Assembly (NCBI GenBank): GCA_965284365.1
Contig: OZ260079.1
Coordinates: forward strand, 868,001-932,000
DNA: 64,000 nt
Source of the DNA: Phragmitibacter sp965284365
GTDB taxonomy: Bacteria; Verrucomicrobiota; Verrucomicrobiia; Verrucomicrobiales; Verrucomicrobiaceae
Direction of reading: 5' to 3'
The notes under the pieces were generated by a model. That model was not told the DNA's origin and made no database searches. It was given only the letters and a program-made list of their open reading frames with translations. The translations under genes were made by a program, and so were the position numbers. This document shows positions 57,244 through 64,000 of this stretch, in pieces. Numbering within the stretch: position 1 is the first letter of the stretch; every line of letters starts with the position of its first letter.

Positions 57244-57900
57244 TGTCAGCTTTCCTCTTTGGTGATTCTTCCGCTTTGAACCGCGGCCTGGAATTCGGCA
57301 TATCCGTTCCATTACCGAACGGCGTTGGCTTGGTCCAGACTCCTGCCCCCGATCAGCATGCGGCGGACGGCCTTCTTCCTGTCGTAGGAAGAACTGATCG
57401 GAGTTACCCCGTTGATTGCCCTCGATTTGCGACAGTCTTGGTCCGAGCGAATTCGCCGGAGGTCATGCTCAGTGAGGACGGGCCATATCACACAGTCCCG
57501 CCGAGACCTCATTGCCTTTTGGCGGCGGCACATCAGCAGATTCAGGTGCCGCTTCGTCGTTACGACGATTTCACGCTCTTCGTGTTCCTAGACCATACTG
57601 TCTGTGCTGTGTTGATCCCGGATCTGCTTCCGAATATCAACACGTGAATCCCGCTTCACCTGAGGAGGCCGTCTCTACCTCCCCCGATTGGGACCGCTTT
57701 CATACGCTCACCGCGCAGAGGGGAATCGCACCCCTTCGAGGACAACCCGTTCGCACATGCCGCCTCCAGAGCGTCATACACGTCGCCGTCCCGGCCGTGA
57801 GGCCTTTCGAGCAATACGGGTCGATTTATAAATACTGTAGCGTTGCGGTGCCGACAAGCAGCACCGCCTTTCAAATGGTTTCGCAGTTGTAAAAGAGCAT

Positions 57901-57920
57901 GATTACCCTTAAGGGTAATC
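57901..57920. promoter_or_regulatory. Perfect 20-bp palindrome, possible operator
   Basis: GATTACCCTTAAGGGTAATC, fully self-complementary, over the stop codon of the HTH gene at 57909. Could be an operator or a transcription pause site; no loop, so not a normal terminator. Confidence 0.45.
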
Positions 57921-58166
57921 AACTGCACGGACGACGAGGGCCTTCAACGCTTGGTCGAGGTCTGCATGACGCACTAGGATTTTGCCTCCGAGCTTCAGAT
58001 GGGGAATCCGGCGAAGTCTGATATCATCGCGCGTCTTTCGAACTGATTGGCTCAAGTAGACTGAGACTGTGCGCACATCCATCAACGCCGGTGGATTCCG
58101 GCGTATGACCTCAATCTCTGCTGGAGAAAGAGCTTCTAGGGTACGTGCTGTGGGCTTTCGACTCAC
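57909..58166 (-). CDS. Helix-turn-helix (AlpA/excisionase-like) protein
   Basis: 85 residues. Seen: LSPAEIEVIRRNPPALMDVR, TVSVYLSQSVRKTRDDIRLR, IPHLKLGGKILVRHADLDQA, the layout of an excisionase/MerR-type winged helix (helix 17). Such proteins steer integrases or regulate element transfer. First gene of the DNA module on the minus strand; the group II intron lies just downstream. Confidence 0.75.
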   Translation of the reverse strand: MSRKPTARTLEALSPAEIEVIRRNPPALMDVRTVSVYLSQSVRKTRDDIRLRRIPHLKLGGKILVRHADLDQALKALVVRAVDYP

Positions 58167-58356
58167 GACGCCATCAAACCGTACCCGCTGAAATTTTAAA
58201 ACTTTGACCGCAATTCGTACCTGTTTTCTGGCATCGGAAGCCTCACTTTACCCAGGAGATGGAGCAGAGAAATTATTTTGAATTGATACGTCTTCATCCT
58301 ACAGTCGGTGGAGTAACTATCCGGCTATCGGACTGGGATATTTATGAATATTTACA

Positions 58357-59868
58357 CTAGGTATAAACGCTATAATCCAGGTATCCGCCTCGAAATATAG
58401 TGCCTTCGGGGAAGTTGAGCGGTCCTATATCCAACGCTTCATTCCGATCTCTCAGGATTGGATTGATGCCCTGACGATGGGCTGCACCAAGAAGCACGCT
58501 TTCGATATCGTTTAGGGTGCGACGCACTTCGCCATCATCCGTATCAGGACTGTGTGTCATCGTGAAGAGAGGATCTACCTCGCTTTCACGCACCCATAGC
58601 CAATGCTTACTGAGTAAAACTTTCAGGTGATATACCCTTGCCAACGCCGCCTTCAGAACCTGTGGCTTAGTCAAGTTCAGGTCCTGCCACATTAAGGGAG
58701 GCTGGAGCGATGGTCTGTAGACACCCTCCGGTCCATTGGACCAGCTTTCGTACTCCTGAGAACCACGCTCTAGATGTGCGGGCAGATCCATTTCCATGAC
58801 TTGAGCGAGACGCAGATAAGCCACATCCTCGCGCCCCTTGGATTTTCGGTCTTCGTTTTTATGAGCACCTGGCGAACTGAGAGACCGTTGATGGATAGAT
58901 CGATCAGCTTCAGCGTCCAACAGCAAGAATTCAAAAGAGGGACAAGTACGTGGATGGGGCACTACGCGCATGCCGTGCTTGTCCGTTTTATCCTTCAATG
59001 GCTGCAAAACGGCTTCAAGAAACAAGCATGCTTTCTGCAGCTCAGTCATATCGGCAGATTGGGTAGGTTGTGGGTTGCCCTCACCTTCTCGCTCACGCCG
59101 TAAATCTTCCAGTCTCCGTTGAGCAATAAGCAACCTGGCATGCTCATGCGTGGAGATGAGAAGGCGCCATCGGAAAAATTCGGACGCCTGCCCGATGAAC
59201 TCGGTGCAGGTGTTTACTACTTCAAGATATGGCTGCCCATCATCCAGATCCAAGCTTGCCCTTACTGCTTCAATAAGGCGAACAACCGTTTTAATCGATT
59301 TATTGTACGCCGCCTCCCGATACGGTCCAGGTCGTTTCGACTTAGAATTCCGCCGCTCGATTGCCCTCTCTACGAAACCATCCAATAACGCTTCTGCCTT
59401 GTTAATATCGGCCTCCGTGCAGTTGCTTAAGGCTGTCCTCCCGATCGCTTGTCGGCTCCTTATCGGGAGAATAGATAGTAGTGATGAATCAGTCTGAACT
59501 TTTTTACCAGATCGCTCCTTTTTCGACGCATGCTTTTGCACTGCAATGAACTCACGCGTCATTTTCGTTATATCAATTTTCCAGCGGCAAATTTCTTCTC
59601 GAGCTTTGGGGTGAAGCAAATGTCTTTTTGTGACCAGTTCAAATTGGATTTCAATAGAGCTCCATTCTATGACTCTAAAACTTTCCCAAGCCATGGATTC
59701 AACTGCTTTGTCTTCGCCTTTGATAGCTACAAAAGCCCATGCTTCTTCCAGTAAATCTTTCAGATTGGCGCGCTGGCTTTCTCGCCACGAAACTAGGTTG
59801 CCCTGTGTTTCCACATGGCCCAAAAGCTCTTTCAGCCTCAGAACTTCCTCACGAAATTTTGCGCTCAT
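58357..59868 (-). CDS. Unknown 503-residue cytoplasmic protein
   Basis: No family recognised. Seen: mostly helical, with many charged segments (FREEVLRLKELLGHVETQGN, RLEDLRREREGEGNPQPTQS, FLEAVLQPLKDKTDKHGMRV), no signal peptide or transmembrane helix, a central THEHARLLIAQ and a C-terminal part with several Trp. Base use is richer in A/T than its neighbours, suggesting separate transfer. Isolated between an HTH gene and an integrase remnant, a common site for cargo or defence genes of integrated elements. Confidence 0.6.
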   Translation of the reverse strand: MSAKFREEVLRLKELLGHVETQGNLVSWRESQRANLKDLLEEAWAFVAIKGEDKAVESMAWESFRVIEWSSIEIQFELVTKRHLLHPKAREEICRWKIDITKMTREFIAVQKHASKKERSGKKVQTDSSLLSILPIRSRQAIGRTALSNCTEADINKAEALLDGFVERAIERRNSKSKRPGPYREAAYNKSIKTVVRLIEAVRASLDLDDGQPYLEVVNTCTEFIGQASEFFRWRLLISTHEHARLLIAQRRLEDLRREREGEGNPQPTQSADMTELQKACLFLEAVLQPLKDKTDKHGMRVVPHPRTCPSFEFLLLDAEADRSIHQRSLSSPGAHKNEDRKSKGREDVAYLRLAQVMEMDLPAHLERGSQEYESWSNGPEGVYRPSLQPPLMWQDLNLTKPQVLKAALARVYHLKVLLSKHWLWVRESEVDPLFTMTHSPDTDDGEVRRTLNDIESVLLGAAHRQGINPILRDRNEALDIGPLNFPEGTIFRGGYLDYSVYT

Positions 59869-59974
59869 TATCGCAGTTTTGGTCGTCTTCTACACGTCTA
59901 AAAGTCTGCTCATTCTCGCTGTCCTAACGCTACCGGGAGCCGCTATAATTTGCCAAAACGTTTCAGGTCGGGGG

Positions 59975-60307
59975 TTACCAACTCTCGATAGTGCGCAAAA
60001 ACGACAGCTGTGGAAGCGTGACCAAGTCATGCGCCGTCATCCCCGCATCTTTGAAGTGAGCAAAGTGATAAGACGCAAAAGTATGTCTGACAAAAGTGTG
60101 CGGTAGCGGCCACATCAGACCCGTGGTTACATTTGAGCAGTTGTCACGATGTCTCGTGACAGAGTTCACGCCCCAAAGATAGCGGGGCTGCAGCAAGGTG
60201 GCTGCAGTCGCCTTCAGTTCTCGAACCGCGCCAAGCTTGCTGCCTTCAAGGAGCAACTCCGCCTCTTTAAGGGAACGCAAACTCAAATAATCTCGTCTCC
60301 AAGGCAT
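59975..60307 (-). pseudogene. Decayed tyrosine recombinase (integrase) remnant
   Basis: The C-terminal half of the surviving frame reads PHTFVRHTFASYHFAHFKDA then GMTAHDL, close to the integrase box with the second catalytic Arg (RHTFASYHLAHFKDAGKTA in family members). The first catalytic Arg block and the terminal Tyr are not evident, and earlier parts are scrambled. It lies 180 bp from the tRNA at 60485-60557, the usual site for such an enzyme. Confidence 0.7.
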
Positions 60308-60484
60308 ACAAATTTCGAAAGTCGGGGCTTGGATGAATTACTTAGGGCGCAGGGGACGTTGCCAAAATGGTGCCAAAAAGCAATCATTTTTGAAGCGCAA
60401 TTGTGCATGAATCTGCAGTCTTGGATCTGATCACGCCGAGGGCTTATTTTGCACAACCAGCTGGCTCTGAATCTTTTACAGTAG

Positions 60485-60557
<73 letters not shown>

Positions 60558-60768
60558 ATTTCGTTGATTACACTACGGAAGTAGGCCTATTCACGGACAA
60601 TGCAAGTGATGAGAATAGCAGGTAGGCGTGGGTTAACACGCCAATTAAATTCTCGGGGCTTTCCATCCTCCGCTTTTTGTCGATTCGAGCGTCATCGCCT
60701 TCGCCAGTTGAGATGATTTCATTTGCAGGGAAAAGTCTTCCCTCGCACCTTCCACTCTGGCAATGCAG

Positions 60769-63700
60769 CTACCAGCTCACGCGAAGCCCGACGAGCGCGG
60801 TCTGGTGCTCGTAGTTGTCGCGGCCGAGCTCGGCCTGATAGGAGAGGTAGACGGCATAGCTGTCCCAGCGGGCGGTGACACCACCGTTGATCACGATGCT
60901 GTCTTCACCAAGTTCAGGACCGTCGACCGTGAAGAGCGAACCAGCGCCGTTGGCGAAGCGGGCATCCAAGGGCAGAGCGTCGTCCATGAACTCATGCTGC
61001 CAGTCGGCACTCACATAGGGAGTGAAACGCACAGACCCCACCGCGCCATCATAAGAGGCGCTGACACCCAGTCGGGAGCGGAGGGAGTCCTGATCCTGAT
61101 CTTCGATGCGCAGCGGGGCAAGGGAGCCGTGTTCGTTATAAGCGTCGATGCTGACGATGGTGTAAAGCATGGAGGCCAGGGGGCTGACCGTGATGTCGCC
61201 AAGGTCAGCGTCAAAGCCAATACCGTAGTAGGCGTCGAACTCGCCGCCTTCGGTGCTGCCGTTGGCTTTGCCGTTCAAAGCGCCACGGGAGGTGTCGTAG
61301 CTGTTGTAGCCACCGCCCACGATACCTTCGGTAAAGAACCCGGCAGTGGTTTGATAGAGGGCATAGAGACCGGCGCGGCCGCCATCCACATCCACGTCAC
61401 CGTCGTTCTCTAGGTCACTGTCGGTGCGGGCATAACTGACGGTGACGCCCATGGTGAAGCTGTCCGTGAACATATAGTCAAAGCCCAGGACCGTGCTGCC
61501 GGAGTCAATGTCATAGCCATTGGCATTGCCGGTATTACCGGTGCTGGCGAAGTCAGTAGAGACATCTAGGAAGAAGCCGAAGCGATCTTCATAAGCGGTG
61601 TCAACGGGCGCGGTGCCTTTCCCGCTGGGGTTCTTCTCGCTCGCAGCGTCGCCTTGACCGTTGGGATTGGCGCTGAGACGGATGTCCGAAAAGCGCTGTT
61701 GCATGTTGAACACCCACGACTCCATCTGTGAGAAACCGATGGTGAACAACGCGGTGAGTTCTTCAGGACCGATGCGATCCAGCAGTTCGGGCAGGCTGGA
61801 GAACTCCGAGCGGTTAAGGAAGTCGAGCACCGAAGCCTGACGCGGGTCAAAGAGAGCGCTGTCGAGCGCAAGGGCCACGGAGATCTGGTTTGGGGTCAGG
61901 CCGAAGACGCTGAAGGCTTCCTGGCTGGCAGATGTCCCTTTGGGAGCGGTGTAGCCGTGGGGGTTTTCGGCAGAGACCAAGCCTGACAGGAGCAGCGCAC
62001 TACCACCCGATGAGCCCCCTGAGGCAACCACGATACCAAGGGCTTCCGTAAAGGAGTTCTGCGTGCCGACAAGAGCGACATTGTTGCCGCTATAAACCAC
62101 ATCCAGCTTCACCAAAGTTCCCAGGCCGCTGAAAGGATTGGACACATTGCTGAAGGTGCCGCTGACACCGCCACCCGCCTTCAGAAACTCCAAGCGATCG
62201 CCGATCTGCGGCTGATACGAACTGTTGAGCTTGATGATCTGCAGATTGCCTGCCAACGAGGCAGCGCCACCCACTTCCAAGACATCGAAAGAAGAAGAAG
62301 ATTCCACTTCAATGACAAGAGTGCCGCTACTGGTCTGGGCGTAGTTTCCTCCTATTGTGAGTTTACCGACTGACTTCCCAGGGCTGACGATGCCGGAGTT
62401 GAAAACATTGCCGAAGAGGGTGCCATTGCCACCAAGTGTGCCGCCGGGATTGACGAAGACATTCGGGCTGGCCAGCGAGCCATCCACATAGACGACACCT
62501 GCATTGATGTTGGTGTCACCCGTGTAGGTGTTAGCTGCGGTCAGCGTGGTCGTACCGGGACCGTTGAAGTTCACGGTTAGGTCGCCGGAGAGCAGGGCTG
62601 CGAAGGTGTAGGCGCTGCTATTGTGATTGAAGTTAACCACGGCAGTGCCGAGGCCACTGGTGACCTCTGCGGCATTGAGTGTGCCTGCGCCGGTCGCACC
62701 GCCAGGGGCGCCGATGTTCAGCGTGCCACTGCTGCCTGCCTGCTCACCGAGGATCAGCTTGCCCGCACCGTTATTGATATTGGCCTGCCCGCCGTTCTGA
62801 ATGGTCAACGTGCCTTCCCCTTGTCTGCCCACAATGAGATCAGTTATGGTGTTCAGCTTGGAGCCAGAGTCGCTGACGGTGACGGCGTTACCCGTGGAGG
62901 TGTTGGAATAGCCCACGTAGCTGTTGCCAGTGACATTCACCACGCCGCCATCGGTGATGTTCAAGCTGTTGCTGCTGCCGGCGGAACCGACTCGAAGGGT
63001 GCCTAGAATGTTCCACACGGCTCCTCCACTCACATTCGCGGAGTTGCCGGTCGAGGTGGCGTCGAAACCGATACGGGCATTCTTGCTGGTGAGGACGGCG
63101 TTGTCCTGCACATAAAGCGAGTTATTGCTGCCGGCCCTGCCCACGTACAAAGTATTGGTCGTGGCGAAACTCGAACTCATCCCAGTGACCGTCAGCATGT
63201 TGCCATCGGAGCCCGTATTGAAGCCAATGTTAGTATCCAGGCTGACGCTAACTTCGCCGCCATTCTCAACGGACACAGTGTTTCCTGAACCATAGTCGCC
63301 CAGGTAGAAATTGCCGGTATTCGTCCAGGTTGCGTTGTCCACCAGAACGAAATTATTGTCTGAAGGGGCGGACACGGCATCGAAACGGGAGCCGATGACG
63401 GCATCCGCGTTGGTGACCTGGCCACCACTCTCGATGGTGAGGCTGTTACCGCTGCCGCCGTAGCCGATGGCGAGGTAGGTAGTGTTGGTCAGAGAGCCGC
63501 CATTTTTAACACTAATGGCATTGTCAGTAGAGCCGACGTATCCACCAATCTTCGTGGCATTGGCCTCCACCGCGCCATTGTTATCAATGGTCAGGATGTT
63601 GTCTGTCCCCTGGAAGCCGACATTTAGGTCTCCTGTGACGGTCAACTTTGAGCCACCCACTGTGACGATGGCTGAATTGTTCGTCGATGTGGGATCAACA

Positions 63701-64000
63701 CCGAGGGTCATGGTGGAGGTCGTCACCGTGCCACCATCATGTACCTGGAAGGCAGTCCCGCTGTTGGAGTAGCCCACGATGACTTCGCTGGTAGTCGGGA
63801 GCGAGCCTATAACAGAGAGAGTGCCTCCTTCGACGAGGGTCCGGCCCGTGTAGGTGCTAATACCGCTCAGGTCGAGGGTGCCAGTGCCGACCTTGGTGAG
63901 GGAGCCGCCTGTGCCGCCATTGTGGCCGCCATCATTGATCGTGCCGGAGAAAGTGGTGGTCGTGTTGTTGCCGCCCACTTCCAGATTGTTGCCGCCTAGA
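60769..64000 (-). CDS. Autotransporter with beta-strand repeats, N-terminus outside window
   Basis: At least 1076 residues; the start lies beyond the right edge. Seen: passenger repeats typical of autotransporter-associated beta strands (LTKVGTGTLDLSGISTYTGR), then some ten Asn/Gly/Ser-rich repeats of about 40 residues (ILTIDNNGAVEANATKIGGY, LTIESGGQVTNADAVIGSRF, NVGFNTGSDGNMLTVTGMSS). A C-terminal beta-barrel of about 280 residues begins near AYEDRFGFFLDVSTDFASTG and ends in LVGLRVSW, with an aromatic terminus. The barrel exports or anchors the passenger at the cell surface. No promoter or partner visible. Probably core genome, outside the island. Confidence 0.9.
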   Translation of the reverse strand, partial: LGGNNLEVGGNNTTTTFSGTINDGGHNGGTGGSLTKVGTGTLDLSGISTYTGRTLVEGGTLSVIGSLPTTSEVIVGYSNSGTAFQVHDGGTVTTSTMTLGVDPTSTNNSAIVTVGGSKLTVTGDLNVGFQGTDNILTIDNNGAVEANATKIGGYVGSTDNAISVKNGGSLTNTTYLAIGYGGSGNSLTIESGGQVTNADAVIGSRFDAVSAPSDNNFVLVDNATWTNTGNFYLGDYGSGNTVSVENGGEVSVSLDTNIGFNTGSDGNMLTVTGMSSSFATTNTLYVGRAGSNNSLYVQDNAVLTSKNARIGFDATSTGNSANVSGGAVWNILGTLRVGSAGSSNSLNITDGGVVNVTGNSYVGYSNTSTGNAVTVSDSGSKLNTITDLIVGRQGEGTLTIQNGGQANINNGAGKLILGEQAGSSGTLNIGAPGGATGAGTLNAAEVTSGLGTAVVNFNHNSSAYTFAALLSGDLTVNFNGPGTTTLTAANTYTGDTNINAGVVYVDGSLASPNVFVNPGGTLGGNGTLFGNVFNSGIVSPGKSVGKLTIGGNYAQTSSGTLVIEVESSSSFDVLEVGGAASLAGNLQIIKLNSSYQPQIGDRLEFLKAGGGVSGTFSNVSNPFSGLGTLVKLDVVYSGNNVALVGTQNSFTEALGIVVASGGSSGGSALLLSGLVSAENPHGYTAPKGTSASQEAFSVFGLTPNQISVALALDSALFDPRQASVLDFLNRSEFSSLPELLDRIGPEELTALFTIGFSQMESWVFNMQQRFSDIRLSANPNGQGDAASEKNPSGKGTAPVDTAYEDRFGFFLDVSTDFASTGNTGNANGYDIDSGSTVLGFDYMFTDSFTMGVTVSYARTDSDLENDGDVDVDGGRAGLYALYQTTAGFFTEGIVGGGYNSYDTSRGALNGKANGSTEGGEFDAYYGIGFDADLGDITVSPLASMLYTIVSIDAYNEHGSLAPLRIEDQDQDSLRSRLGVSASYDGAVGSVRFTPYVSADWQHEFMDDALPLDARFANGAGSLFTVDGPELGEDSIVINGGVTARWDSYAVYLSYQAELGRDNYEHQTALVGLRVSW

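Larger units (their letters stand above)
55444..57756 (-). mobile_element. Group II intron with reverse transcriptase
   Basis: About 2.3 kb retroelement. The 5' end on the minus strand is probably the GTGCG at 57752-57756 (another GTGCG lies at 57727-57731). A run of stems follows up to the reverse-transcriptase gene. The catalytic domain V is at 55486-55517 and a domain VI-like hairpin lies beyond it; the 3' end falls near 55442-55447. The exact junctions cannot be fixed by eye. Confidence 0.8.

Noticed and set aside
57656..57928. 90-codon minus-strand reading frame with GTG start downstream of the HTH gene
   Set aside because: It crosses the probable 5' end of the group II intron and has no family likeness. 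It could be an interrupted gene, but nothing supports that.
60763..61413. Plus-strand 216-codon frame opposite the autotransporter barrel
   Set aside because: Mirror of the repeated barrel codons; no independent support.
62100..63900. Repeated units that might be a CRISPR array
   Set aside because: They are imperfect protein-coding repeats of the autotransporter passenger; no constant repeat and spacer pattern exists here or elsewhere in the window.

Overview
The window looks like an accessory region of a Gram-negative bacterial chromosome, most likely from Verrucomicrobiota or a close relative. The phylum call is an inference from the mix of autotransporter-associated beta-strand repeat protein, tandem heavy-metal RND operons with small Cys-tailed secreted proteins, and PocR-AraC regulators. 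It rests on no marker gene. Nearly every gene is on the minus strand, so transcription runs from high to low coordinates.

Region 1 (1-14.7 kb) holds two complete heavy-metal RND (CzcCBA-type) operons, each with outer-membrane factor, adaptor and pump, plus a small secreted protein ending in a Cys-rich tail. The start of a Zn/Cd-type P1B ATPase runs off the left edge.

Region 2 (14.8-48.3 kb) is a copper/silver resistance island. It is bracketed by two direct copies (about 165 bp) of the 3' end of a DUF932 plasmid-type gene: a decayed copy at 14.9 kb and the intact gene at 48.3 kb. It holds two multicopper oxidases fused to CopB-like barrels, a Cu P1B ATPase, CusBA, a Ca-type P2 ATPase co-translated with CusA, and YHS-like and Met-rich periplasmic proteins. 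It also holds a PocR-AraC regulator, a CnrYXH-like anti-sigma/sensor/ECF-sigma cassette, and several decayed duplicates. Inside it, an operon of overlapping genes (about 27.2 to 18.9 kb) combines a Met-rich Spy-like protein, a CBM48 domain with a Cys/His cluster, a ferredoxin-type reductase, a cytochrome b-like membrane protein, a seven-haem cytochrome c, a glucose-6-phosphate dehydrogenase with an N-terminal YHS domain, and a GH130 enzyme. This reads like a sugar-to-NADPH-to-periplasm electron route tied to copper stress, and it is the best candidate here for an undescribed system.

Region 3 (48.2-58.2 kb) is a plasmid/ICE-like DNA-processing module: DUF932 protein, DnaN-like sliding clamp with a coiled-coil tail, WGR-domain ATP-dependent DNA ligase, Fe-S PD-(D/E)XK nuclease, small membrane and DNA-binding proteins. 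A group II intron with its reverse transcriptase has inserted into it. Many units here end in their own GC-rich hairpin.

Region 4 (58.3-64 kb) has an unrecognised 503-residue protein, a decayed tyrosine recombinase, then a tRNA-Ile(CAU) that probably marks the right end of the integrated element. Beyond it lies a large autotransporter, probably core chromosome, which runs off the right edge.
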